Source: Terriglobia bacterium
GTDB taxonomy: Bacteria; Acidobacteriota; Terriglobia; Bryobacterales; Bryobacteraceae
Assembly: GCA_020073305.1 (NCBI GenBank)
Contig: JAIQFK010000013.1
Span: forward strand, 62,001-126,000
Direction of reading: 5' to 3'
Length of the DNA: 64,000 nt
The stretch's first letter is position 1, and each line of letters starts with the position of its first letter. Below, piece by piece: positions 19,898-28,850 of this stretch. Both the position numbers and the translations under genes were made by a program. The notes beneath the pieces were generated by a model. That model made no database searches. It was not told where the DNA came from and saw nothing but the letters and a program-made list of their open reading frames with translations.

Positions 19898-20923
19898 TCA
19901 CTGCGGCTCGCGTTTGCGCACCAGCGCGACGGTTCCGGTGGCCGGACCGGTCTGGTTTCCTGGGTCGGTAACCGACCACACCAGTTGCAGCGCGTTATCG
20001 GACGTCAGCTTCAACTGGATCTCGCCTTTCGATCCGCCTTCGCCATTCCACGCCGCATTGGCCGTGTCGTCCTGGCACTTGCCTTCGAAGTAAAAGTGCA
20101 CCATCGGCGGCTCGGGCACCCCCATGCTGGGGTAGCGCGCGCGGTAACGTCCTTCGAGCGCGCCCTGCCTCGCGGCCATGATGAGGTCGACGGATTCCGG
20201 CGTAAACGCGGAAGTGACGGACGCGACTTTTGAGGGCGGTAGCACCCAGACGCCGGAGAAGCGGCTCGATCCGGCAATCGGGCGCTGGGCTGGGTTCAGG
20301 ATGCGGTTCGTTAGAAAATCGAGTTCCTTCGCCTGGAGCACGGTCTGGTTCAGCGCGCGGTCTCGAGCGACCTTGGCGCTGGCGAGATCGGAGCGCAGTG
20401 CGTCGGGGTCCAGGGTCTTGTCAGTCGTGTCGGCAGCAGGCGGGGCGGGATTCGAAACCGGCGCCGCGCGAGTGGCTGCCGGAGCTAGCGGCGCGGCGTT
20501 CACCTGCGCGGGTTCGGCCGATTCGCCGGCCTGCTGGCTGAAGTACCATCCGATTCCCACAATCCCGGCAAAGGCGCAGATAAGCCATCCGAGGGTAATG
20601 AGCGCGCGGGCGCGCCACCTCCCCACGCTGCGTTTCGAAGCCGCCGGTTCCGCGGGCTTTTCGCCGCCGCCGGCGAGCGAGGCGTCGTATCGTCGCCGCC
20701 GTTCGGTGTCGGACAGCACCGCGTAGGCGCGGCTCACGCGCTGCATCTGGTTTTCGGCATAACGCTTCAGGGCGGGCTCGTGCTGCAGATCTGGATGCAG
20801 GAGGCGGACCAGGTTCAGGTAGGCTTCCCGAATCTCCTCTCCCGACGCAGCGGCGTGGAGACCCAGGTCGTCATAGTGCGTCAGAGCCTGTTTCTCCGTA
20901 GGTCGATCTTGGATTCGTTCCAC
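19898..20923 (-). CDS. J-domain (DnaJ-like) membrane protein
   Basis: N-terminal J domain with LLHPDLQHEP (HPD), then one TM segment ALITLGWLICAFAGIVGIGWYFS. Confidence 0.85.
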   Translation of the reverse strand: MERIQDRPTEKQALTHYDDLGLHAAASGEEIREAYLNLVRLLHPDLQHEPALKRYAENQMQRVSRAYAVLSDTERRRRYDASLAGGGEKPAEPAASKRSVGRWRARALITLGWLICAFAGIVGIGWYFSQQAGESAEPAQVNAAPLAPAATRAAPVSNPAPPAADTTDKTLDPDALRSDLASAKVARDRALNQTVLQAKELDFLTNRILNPAQRPIAGSSRFSGVWVLPPSKVASVTSAFTPESVDLIMAARQGALEGRYRARYPSMGVPEPPMVHFYFEGKCQDDTANAAWNGEGGSKGEIQLKLTSDNALQLVWSVTDPGNQTGPATGTVALVRKREPQ

Positions 20924-22002
20924 TCGCCAAGCCCCATAGCTCCGGCAATCTCAACGTGTTCGGGCTGCCGGCTCCAGAAAGTGCTGTATTTATCCGGCCG
21001 GTCTTCGGCCACCGGCTTCATCCCCATGGTGGCGCGCTTTTCGTCGATGGCCTTCCAGCCGATATGGTCGAGCGCCACCGGGTCGGTCGCGAAGTAAAGC
21101 GTCTTGTGCTCCCAGACGAACTGCGGGCGGGAGCCGGGCCCGCCATGATAAAGGCCTTTGACGCCGTCAAGCACGTGCAGCACGGCCTTGTTGCGGATGA
21201 CCGGCATGGAGACTACGGCCGGAATGAAACTGCCGCAAGCGTTGAGCGTGCTCGACGAATGGCTGCGCGAGACGTTGTTCACCAATCCATGCGAGAGATT
21301 CTTGAGCGCCAGCGTCACGCCGGCCGATTGATGGTCTTTCAGAACCGGCAGGTTGATCAGTTTATTGACTTCCTGGGTGATGAAGCGCGCGGCGTAAGAG
21401 CGGCGCGCCGTCAGGTTGCTGATATCGTAACCCGAAAGCGTCAGCGCCATATCCATGTAGTGATCGGGATCGTAGCCTTCGATGGCGAGCTGTACTTCGT
21501 CGAATGTCGCCACCGCGCTCGACGTGCGTACCCCTTCAGGCAACCATTTGCCGAACCCGCCTTCGATGAACTGATCGCGATAGCGATCATAGACTACGAT
21601 GTCCTGGTTTTTGATGCCGGCTGCGTTCAGACCCGCGATGATCTCGCGCACGACCTCGGCTGCCGAAATCACGTGCGGCTGGCCGACTGGATTCACCTTG
21701 ATGCCGACCACGTCGCCCGGTTCGACAAACAGGCGCCAGGCATCCACCCATCCGCCGGCGCCGGTGAGATCCGTCATCCCTTTGCGCATCATCTGCTGCA
21801 CCGGCTCGGCTTGATACCGGCCCTGGATAATGCACCCTGGATGTTCAACGGCGACCACGCGGCCGCGGAAGAGGCCGGGCATGGCCAGCTTGCTCGAATC
21901 CGCTTTGGAGGAGACCTGGGCCGCAGCGATAGCAGGGCCGCCCAGTGCGGCGGCCAGTGTGCCACCCATGGCTTCGAGATAATGGCGTCGGGTCCAAAGC
22001 AT
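20881..22002 (-). CDS. DUF362 domain-containing Tat-type secreted protein
   Basis: MLWTRRHYLEAMGGTLAAALGGPAIAAAQ; VGIKVNPVGQP...; NLPVLKDHQSAGVTLALKNLSHG. Confidence 0.85.
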   Translation of the reverse strand: MLWTRRHYLEAMGGTLAAALGGPAIAAAQVSSKADSSKLAMPGLFRGRVVAVEHPGCIIQGRYQAEPVQQMMRKGMTDLTGAGGWVDAWRLFVEPGDVVGIKVNPVGQPHVISAAEVVREIIAGLNAAGIKNQDIVVYDRYRDQFIEGGFGKWLPEGVRTSSAVATFDEVQLAIEGYDPDHYMDMALTLSGYDISNLTARRSYAARFITQEVNKLINLPVLKDHQSAGVTLALKNLSHGLVNNVSRSHSSSTLNACGSFIPAVVSMPVIRNKAVLHVLDGVKGLYHGGPGSRPQFVWEHKTLYFATDPVALDHIGWKAIDEKRATMGMKPVAEDRPDKYSTFWSRQPEHVEIAGAMGLGEWNESKIDLRRNRL

Positions 22003-22090
22003 GATCGGGTCCTCGCGGAGGTTATTGGATTTTACAGTAGCACAGGGAGAGTGAAGGAGAAAATTATCGCGCGATAACGACTTCCAGAGT

Positions 22091-22425
22091 ATGCAGAAAC
22101 CGAGCCGCGAGTGTGAACGAGCGGTCACGATTTCATATTTCATAACGTTCACCTGTTATGGAACGCGCCAGCACGGCGATGAAGGTGGATCAGTTGATCG
22201 TTTGCACAGCCTACCTGGAAGCCGTTTGCTTGAAGAGGACGGGAGAAGAGCTTCAGCCGCGAAAGCATTGATGGATCAAGCGCGGTACCATCTCGATGAG
22301 CGTCGCCGTGAACTCGTTTTGCGGTCGATGGTTGAGGCCTGTTCGCACCGCGGCTGGATGTTGCTCGCCGCACACGTTCGGACCAACCACGTGCACGCAG
22401 TTGTAGGAGCCGATGTCCGACCCTT
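22091..22425 (+). pseudogene. Truncated Y1/IS200-like (REP-associated tyrosine transposase family) transposase remnant
   Basis: ISYFITFTCYGTRQHGDEGGSVDR ... LLAAHVRTNHVHAVVGADVRP matches the N-terminal half of RAYT/Y1 transposases incl. the HxH motif; similarity stops near codon 110 and the ORF runs into the next gene's 5' region. Confidence 0.7.
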
Positions 22426-22508
22426 GGTGTGCGGGGACAAGTTTCACAACGTGGTTGCCGCCCGGCCTTTCTTCGATTACAGTAGACATTTCCTGAGGAG
22501 GGCACACC

Positions 22509-23534
22509 ATGCGACAAACTTCCCGGAGGGATTTCGTGACACGAGCGACCGTCGGTGCTTCGGTAGCCGCTCTGGCCCGGCGCGTGATCGCGCAAACCTC
22601 GAGTGCATCCGCCAATGGTATTCCCACTCGCGAACTAGGCCGCACCGGCCAGCGCGTCACCATCATGTGCCTGGGCGGCTGGCACGTCCGCTCGATCAAA
22701 GACGACGCCGAAGCCATTCGCGTGATGCACGCCGCCATCGACGAAGGCGTCAACTTTTTCGACAACGCCTGGGATTATTTCGATGGCGCGGCCGAGGAAG
22801 TCATGGGGAAGGCGCTCGCCATGGACGGGCGCCGCAATAAAGTGTTCCTCATGACCAAGAACTGCAATCGCGATTACAAAGGCGCGATGCAGTGCCTGGA
22901 GGACAGCCTGCGGCGGCTGCGGACGGATCACCTCGATCTGTGGCAGTTTCACGAGCTGGTCTACGACAACGACCCCGACTGGATTTTCGAGAAGGGCGGA
23001 ATCAAGGCGGCGCTCGAAGCCCGCAAAGCCGGGAAAGTCCGCTTCTTAGGCTTCACCGGCCACAAGGACCCGCGCATTCACCTGAAGATGCTGGGCAAGC
23101 CGCACGATTGGGACACCGCGCAGATGCCCATCAACATCATGGACGCGCAGTACCGCAGTTTTCAGGGCGAAGTGATTCCAGTTTGTCTAAAGAAGAACGT
23201 CGGCGTGATCGGCATGAAAGGCCTGGCGGGCGGATATCCGGAAGGCCGCCTGCCGAGTAAGGCGGGACTGACCGTCGAGGAGTGCTACCGCTTCTGCCTG
23301 AGCCTGCCGGTTTCCACGCAGGTGATGGGCGTGACGTCCATGGAGCAGCTCAAACAAAATGTCGCCATCGCGCGCAATTTCAAGCCAATGACCGCCGCGG
23401 AAAAGAGTGCGCTGCTGGCTCGCACCAAAGAGGAAGCCACCGACGGCCGCCACGAGCTGTTCAAGAGCAGCAAAGCGTTCGACAGCACGCACCACCGTAA
23501 GCAGCACGGGTTCGACCTGGATCTGCCGGCGTAG
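22509..23534 (+). CDS. Tat-signal aldo/keto reductase
   Basis: MRQTSRRDFVTRATVGASVAALARRVIAQ; GRTGQRVTIMCLGGWHV; DEGVNFFDNAWDYF. Confidence 0.92.
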   Translation: MRQTSRRDFVTRATVGASVAALARRVIAQTSSASANGIPTRELGRTGQRVTIMCLGGWHVRSIKDDAEAIRVMHAAIDEGVNFFDNAWDYFDGAAEEVMGKALAMDGRRNKVFLMTKNCNRDYKGAMQCLEDSLRRLRTDHLDLWQFHELVYDNDPDWIFEKGGIKAALEARKAGKVRFLGFTGHKDPRIHLKMLGKPHDWDTAQMPINIMDAQYRSFQGEVIPVCLKKNVGVIGMKGLAGGYPEGRLPSKAGLTVEECYRFCLSLPVSTQVMGVTSMEQLKQNVAIARNFKPMTAAEKSALLARTKEEATDGRHELFKSSKAFDSTHHRKQHGFDLDLPA

Positions 23535-23535
23535 T

Positions 23536-23558
23536 GGCCGGGCACGCCCGGCCTTCTT
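23536..23558. terminator. Probable bidirectional terminator between convergent genes
   Basis: GGCCGGGC-AC-GCCCGGCC perfect 8-bp inverted repeat followed by TTCTT, between stops at 23534 (+) and 23557 (-). Confidence 0.6.
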
Positions 23559-23982
23559 ACCTGCAGGCCATCTCCGAGCGGCCGACAACCTCACCTTTGG
23601 GAGTCAGCTCCAGCGTTGCGGTGCACGTGCTCAAGTTCGCGGGAATATCGGCGGTGACGGTTGCGGACGTACCGTGATAAACGCACCGCACGAACAGGTT
23701 CAGATCGCGGTAGTCGCTCAGCTTCCAGAGAAAAACTGTTTTCTTGCCGACGATTTTCTGGCCGTCAGGTTTTAGGTCGTACTCTTCGCCGCCGGGTTTT
23801 CCGTTATAAACTTTCGGCATTTTGAGCCGGTGCGTGGATGATGCGGCTTCAGGAGCCCAGCCTTCGAGAGGCGCTGCCGTTTCCGAGACGGTGATGGTTG
23901 CCGGGCAGGTGAATGCGGCGGTTTGTGCGGCAGCCGCCGAAACGAAGCCAACTCCCAAAAGGCACACCGCGATCCAATGCAT
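23557..23982 (-). CDS. STY0301-like small secreted protein
   Basis: Signal peptide MHWIAVCLLGVGFVSAAAAQ, then FTCPATITVSE ... GWAPEAASSTHRLKMPKVYNGKPGGEEYDLKPD; start moved to 23982. Confidence 0.65.
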   Translation of the reverse strand: MHWIAVCLLGVGFVSAAAAQTAAFTCPATITVSETAAPLEGWAPEAASSTHRLKMPKVYNGKPGGEEYDLKPDGQKIVGKKTVFLWKLSDYRDLNLFVRCVYHGTSATVTADIPANLSTCTATLELTPKGEVVGRSEMACR

Positions 23983-23984
23983 GG

Positions 23985-25037
23985 CTACTCGGGAACTCCC
24001 GCCTTCCGGTAGAGCTGCCGGATGCGCCGGAATTCCTGGCCGGTCTCGCCCAGGCCCAGAGAACGCATCATCTCGGAAATTGGCACCTGCGGATCGTTGG
24101 ACCAGAACATCCCGCGGTCTTCGTCCTCGTAATAACGAAACCCGACTTTGTCGCCGTATTTCTCCTTGAGTGCCGCGCCATTGTGAAGCTGCGGGCTCCA
24201 CGGAAGAATGGCATAGCTGAGATCCAGTTGCTCGACCAGTACGTGGGCGGGCTCTCGGATTTGCGCCATGATTTTTCCGGTCGGTTCGAAGAAGGACGCG
24301 TTATTGCGCCACGTGCTGGAGACGATGTAGTAGCGGTGCGCGAACGCGCGCGCCGCCGGGTGAGTGGTCTGCGGGGATTGCGTCGGCCAGGCCACCAGGT
24401 CCGCGCCCTGGCGCGCCAGCTCCGACCATCCATAATCCCACTCGATGTCGTAACAGATCTGGATGCCGAGCCTGCCGAAGTCGCATTGAAAAACGGACGA
24501 TTCCTTGCCGGGAGTCGTGCCCCCTTCGAGCGAGTCGCTGGCCGTGTGCACCGCCAGGTGGACTTTGCGGTAGATGCCCACCACCTCCCCGTTGCGGCCC
24601 ATGAGAATGGCAGCGTTCGAGCACAGCTTCTTTTCCTTGTCCTCCAACAGGTACGTGGGAACCACGATGTAGCAGTGGTGCTGGCGCGCTTTCTTGGCGA
24701 ATGTGTCTTCGAGAATGCCTTTGAGCGGGACGGCGTCTGCCATCACGTTGTTCGAAGTCTCCCCGGTCACCGCTGTCTCCGGCAGGATCGCGAGGTCCAG
24801 GCCGCGGCCATACTTCTTCTGAGACTCTTCGGCCATCTGGTCAACCAGCCCGGCCAGTTGTTCCAGCCGTTTCTGCAGACCCGGATATTCGCCCCAGAAG
24901 GCCTGCATCGACGTGCCGACGATCACTTTGCGGGGCGGCTGGGCGGCCGTGCTGGGGACCGTAAGTTCGGCGGCCGCGAGGGGCAGGGCCCCGAGCGCGG
25001 CGAGGATCATAGCAATCAGGATCGCGGAGGTGCGCAT
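23985..25037 (-). CDS. Secreted carbon-nitrogen hydrolase (nitrilase superfamily)
   Basis: Signal peptide; ILPETAVTGE (Glu), YRKVHLAVH (Lys), GIQICYDIEWDYGWSELARQGADLVAWPT (Cys). Confidence 0.9.
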   Translation of the reverse strand: MRTSAILIAMILAALGALPLAAAELTVPSTAAQPPRKVIVGTSMQAFWGEYPGLQKRLEQLAGLVDQMAEESQKKYGRGLDLAILPETAVTGETSNNVMADAVPLKGILEDTFAKKARQHHCYIVVPTYLLEDKEKKLCSNAAILMGRNGEVVGIYRKVHLAVHTASDSLEGGTTPGKESSVFQCDFGRLGIQICYDIEWDYGWSELARQGADLVAWPTQSPQTTHPAARAFAHRYYIVSSTWRNNASFFEPTGKIMAQIREPAHVLVEQLDLSYAILPWSPQLHNGAALKEKYGDKVGFRYYEDEDRGMFWSNDPQVPISEMMRSLGLGETGQEFRRIRQLYRKAGVPE

Positions 25038-25253
25038 GGAAGGAGCGTATCACGGCGGGCGTGTGGGCGCATGGGCTCACTTTGCTTACCTTCAAATGTG
25101 CAATGCTGTCGTGTGTATGCTGGCCTGCGGTGTGGTATGTCGTACGGTTGTTACCGCATGTCAATCGCCGCCGACGCAGGGGGTGCAAATTTCCGCGCAG
25201 CTGCCAAACCAGAACGGTGGCGAGGTAAACCTCAATGAAAGGAGCGAGCAGAC

Positions 25254-25895
25254 ATGGCACGTGAATCAGAAGAGCAGAAAGGAGGACTCGTCGGAGAGAT
25301 TGCCGATAACCTCGGCACATTGTTCCGGCACCTCCTCCCCGGCGCCCTCATTATTGGTTTCGCGGCTGTGACGCATCCCTTATGGTTTGCCGGTCTCGGC
25401 CTCAAGCCGGAGTGGCCTCATCTCGCGATAACTGGGGTAATTGCGGTCGCGGTCGGGAACGCCTGTTACGCCGTCAATCGGTACGGAGTGTATCAGGTCG
25501 TGGACTACTTCTGCTGGCGAGCCGGGAGTGAAGGTCCCGCGAAACGCGGAAAGGCGGTATATCTGGACGATCTTACCGACTATGTACAGGAGGCGCTCGT
25601 TGCCAAGGATGTGCCCTCCCGCGCCCGCCAACACGTCGCGTTTCGCGCTTCAGCTGTTCTCCTGATATATACAATGTCTGAGCTGTCGCTACTGGCGGCC
25701 TTTTGGAGGGAGCCAACAGCCACCATATCGGCCTATGCCCCCCAGTTTGTAATCGGATCCGTGCTGCTGGGTCTTATCGGTGTCTGGCAAAACGTCATTA
25801 CTCGACGAATCGACGCTGCGGCACTGCATCGCAGAAGCCCGCGACCGTCGGAACGAGACCCGTTATCCGAAAAGGGGGCTGGCGCCTCAGCGTGA
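25254..25895 (+). CDS. Hypothetical multi-pass membrane protein
   Basis: 213 aa with about four hydrophobic segments; AAAGGAG upstream of the ATG. Confidence 0.65.
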   Translation: MARESEEQKGGLVGEIADNLGTLFRHLLPGALIIGFAAVTHPLWFAGLGLKPEWPHLAITGVIAVAVGNACYAVNRYGVYQVVDYFCWRAGSEGPAKRGKAVYLDDLTDYVQEALVAKDVPSRARQHVAFRASAVLLIYTMSELSLLAAFWREPTATISAYAPQFVIGSVLLGLIGVWQNVITRRIDAAALHRRSPRPSERDPLSEKGAGASA

Positions 25896-25997
25896 CCAAC
25901 AAGCAGTAACTCGAGCCAGGCCCACTAAATCACGAGTCGGGCGGAATCAGACATCCGGCCGCCGTACCGTTGGAGGACTGGCTGAATAGCGCGTTAG

Positions 25998-26585
25998 TCA
26001 CACCGTCACTCCCACCTTCCACAGCAGATACCCCACCGCCTGCCGCACGTAGAGCCAGCGCTCGCGCCAGTCGTTCGGCGCATTGAGTGAGCGCGGCGAG
26101 CCGTATACCGTCAGGCCGCGAAATTCGAGCATCTTCTTCACGCGAAAAATATGGTAGCCGTCACTCACCACAATGCAGGATTTCAGTTCCATGCGCCGCA
26201 TGATCTCGGCGGCGGCGGCCGTCGAATACACCGTGCTCTCGCCTTCTGGCTCCACCACAATCGCTTCCGATGGAACGCCTTGGCTCACCAGGTAAGATCG
26301 ACCCACTGCACCCTCGGTGTAGACGGGATCGCCGCCTGCCCCGCCTGTGGTCAGAATCCGCGGCGCCAGTCCTTTCTTGTACAGTGAGAGCGCATGGTCA
26401 AGCCGTGCCCGCAGAACAGGCGAGGGCTTGCCACGGTATTCGGCGGCGCCCAGCACGAGAATGACATCGGCCGGCTGCGCTTCATCCACCGTGGATTGAC
26501 GCGCGATCTCCGTTGAAATTTGCGACACGGCTACGATCAGCCCGGCTACAGCCAACGTTACCGCGATCGCGACCGCCCACTTCAT
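25998..26585 (-). CDS. YdcF/DUF218 (ElyC/SanA-like) family protein
   Basis: N-terminal TM then ADVILVLGAAEYRGKPSPVLRARLDHALSLYKKGLAPRILTTGG; start moved to 26585. Confidence 0.88.
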   Translation of the reverse strand: MKWAVAIAVTLAVAGLIVAVSQISTEIARQSTVDEAQPADVILVLGAAEYRGKPSPVLRARLDHALSLYKKGLAPRILTTGGAGGDPVYTEGAVGRSYLVSQGVPSEAIVVEPEGESTVYSTAAAAEIMRRMELKSCIVVSDGYHIFRVKKMLEFRGLTVYGSPRSLNAPNDWRERWLYVRQAVGYLLWKVGVTV

Positions 26586-26621
26586 CTGCGCTATTCTGAT
26601 TTCAACATTGTAAAGGAGCTC

Positions 26622-27428
26622 ATGGCGAAGCCCGAGCAGATCTCCAGCGCCGCCAACCCGCTGGTCAAGGCGGTACGCCGGGCCATCGCGCGCGGCAGCC
26701 TCACCGAAGACGGCCTGTGCGTGGCCGAGAGTTTCCATCTTCTCGAAGAGGCGTTGCGCAGCGATTGCGCAGTGAAAACGGTCCTGGCGGCGCATTCGGT
26801 TCAGTCTGCCGTAGAAAAACACGTGCGCCGTTTGCAGGGCATTCGCATCGCGGTGTTGCCGGACGCGCTCTTCCAGAGCCTGGCCGGGACGGAAACAAGC
26901 CAGGGCGTGATCGCGCTGGTTTTGCCGCCGTCATGGGCGATCGAGCAGTTGTTCCGCGGCGCCAGCCTGGTGCTGGCGCTGGACGGCGTGCAGGATCCAG
27001 GCAACGCCGGAACCATGGTGCGCGCCGCCGAGGCATTCGGCGCGACGGGCGTGATGTTTCTGAAAGGAACCGCCAGCCCGTTCAATCCCAAAACGCTGCG
27101 TGCATCGGCCGGATCTTTGTTCCGCATGCCGTTCGTGCACTCCATCGATGCGGAACTGGCGCTCGCGGCGTTCAAACAGAATAAGCTGGATGCCTACGCC
27201 GGGGTGCCGTGCTCCGGGAGGAACCACGTCAAGTCACTGCCGGATGCTGATCTCACGCGCAAGTGCGCGGTCATTATCGGCAGCGAAGGACGGGGTGTAA
27301 GCGAGAGTCTGCATGGAGGGGCGACTGACCTTGCGATTCCCACGGTTGGTGTGGAGTCGTTGAACGCTGCCATGGCGGCTTCGGTAATCCTTTATGAAGC
27401 GCGCCGGCAGAGATCGCTCACCCCATGA
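26622..27428 (+). CDS. TrmH/SpoU family RNA 2'-O-methyltransferase
   Basis: ALDGVQDPGNAGTMVRAAEAFGATGVMF and VIIGSEGRGVSESL motifs; AAAGGAG RBS at 26612-26618. Confidence 0.93.
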   Translation: MAKPEQISSAANPLVKAVRRAIARGSLTEDGLCVAESFHLLEEALRSDCAVKTVLAAHSVQSAVEKHVRRLQGIRIAVLPDALFQSLAGTETSQGVIALVLPPSWAIEQLFRGASLVLALDGVQDPGNAGTMVRAAEAFGATGVMFLKGTASPFNPKTLRASAGSLFRMPFVHSIDAELALAAFKQNKLDAYAGVPCSGRNHVKSLPDADLTRKCAVIIGSEGRGVSESLHGGATDLAIPTVGVESLNAAMAASVILYEARRQRSLTP

Positions 27429-28744
27429 GCCTTTTCGATACTTCGCTGCCAGAAGCCGCGCGAATGGATAAGCGGCGCCCGCTCGCCGACCGCATGCGGC
27501 CCGAAACGCTGGAGGAATACGCCGGCCAGGAGCACATCCTGGGGGCGGGCAAGCCGCTGCGTGCGCAGATCGAGCGCGACGCGCTGAGCTCTCTGATTCT
27601 CTGGGGGCCGCCCGGGGTAGGGAAGACCACGCTCGCACGGCTCATGGCGCGCCTGGCGCAATGCGAGTTCATGGCCTATAGCGCAGTTCTTAGTGGCATC
27701 AAAGAAATCAAAGCCATGATGGTGGATGCCGAGCGCCTGCGCGCCATGGGCCGCCGCACCATCGTGTTCATCGACGAAATCCACCGGTTCAACAAGGCAC
27801 AGCAGGACGCTTTCCTTCCTTACGTCGAGCGCGGCGACATCATCCTGATCGGCGCGACTACGGAAAATCCCTCGTTCGAGGTGATCTCGGCCCTGCTCTC
27901 CCGATCGAAGGTTTACGCACTGCGCCCGCTGGCGACGGAAGAAATTGTCGGGTTATTAAAGCGCGCGCTCGCTGACAAAGATCGTGGCCTGGGAGATCTG
28001 GAAATCGACGCGTCCGACGACCTGCTGGAACAGATCGCCGTGATGGCCGGTGGTGATGCGCGCGCGGCTCACAACACGCTGGAAGCCGCGGTGGCGGCCT
28101 CGCCCGGCAAGCAGCTTTCGCGGCAGGCGGTGGAAGATGCCATGCAGCGCAAGGTGCTCCTCTACGACAAATCCGGCGAAGAGCACTTCAACCTGATCTC
28201 GGCGCTGCACAAATCCGTGCGTTCGAGCGATGCCGATGCCGCGCTTTATTGGCTGGCGCGCATGCTCGAAGCGGGCGAGGACCGGATGTACATCGCGCGC
28301 CGCCTGGTGCGCATGGCCATTGAGGACATCGGTCTCGCCGATCCGCGCGCGCTCGAGCAAACCATCGCGGCCCAGCAGGCCGTGCATTTCCTCGGCATTC
28401 CGGAGGGCGACCTGGCGCTGGCGCAGGCGGCGATTTACCTGGCCGTCGCGCCGAAGTCGGATGCGTCATACAAAGCGCTGGGTGTGGCCATGGCCGATGT
28501 GGCCACCACAACGGCCGAGCCCGTTCCCCTGCACCTGCGCAATGCGCCCACCGCGCTGATGAAGCAGTTCGGCTACAGCGCCGGTTACCAGCACGCGCAC
28601 AAATTCGACGATGCCCTCACCGATATGGAATGCCTGCCGCCCTCACTGGCCGGCCGGCGCTACTATTTCCCGGCCGATCGCGGCCTCGAGAAGCGCATCG
28701 CCGAGAGGCTGGAGGAGATTCGGAATGCAAAAAAGAAAATGTAG
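27425..28744 (+). CDS. rarA: Replication-associated recombination protein A (AAA ATPase)
   Basis: RPETLEEYAGQEHILG; Walker A GPPGVGKTTLARL; HRFNKAQQDAFLPYVE; YFPADRGLEKRIAERLEEIR; ATGA overlap with upstream gene. Confidence 0.95.
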   Translation: MSLFDTSLPEAARMDKRRPLADRMRPETLEEYAGQEHILGAGKPLRAQIERDALSSLILWGPPGVGKTTLARLMARLAQCEFMAYSAVLSGIKEIKAMMVDAERLRAMGRRTIVFIDEIHRFNKAQQDAFLPYVERGDIILIGATTENPSFEVISALLSRSKVYALRPLATEEIVGLLKRALADKDRGLGDLEIDASDDLLEQIAVMAGGDARAAHNTLEAAVAASPGKQLSRQAVEDAMQRKVLLYDKSGEEHFNLISALHKSVRSSDADAALYWLARMLEAGEDRMYIARRLVRMAIEDIGLADPRALEQTIAAQQAVHFLGIPEGDLALAQAAIYLAVAPKSDASYKALGVAMADVATTTAEPVPLHLRNAPTALMKQFGYSAGYQHAHKFDDALTDMECLPPSLAGRRYYFPADRGLEKRIAERLEEIRNAKKKM

Positions 28745-28850
28745 CGCAGGCTCACGCCTGGCTTTGTCGAAAACCTGCGACCTTTTGCCACTCATGAACG
28801 AAAGCCACGGGTCTTCCCGCGAACAAAGTTCCCCGGTTACAATCCTGACT

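Noticed and set aside
20956-22077. 373-aa plus-strand ORF
   Set aside because: Antisense to the well-supported DUF362 gene; composition looks like a high-GC shadow ORF with no recognisable domain.
23913-25238. 441-aa plus-strand ORF
   Set aside because: Antisense to the nitrilase-family gene; Arg/His-rich shadow translation.
25085-25253. Possible small lipoprotein-like ORF (MLACGVVCRTVVTACQSPPTQGVQ...)
   Set aside because: Out of frame with the following gene, no clear RBS, and the ORF extends into it with no conserved features.
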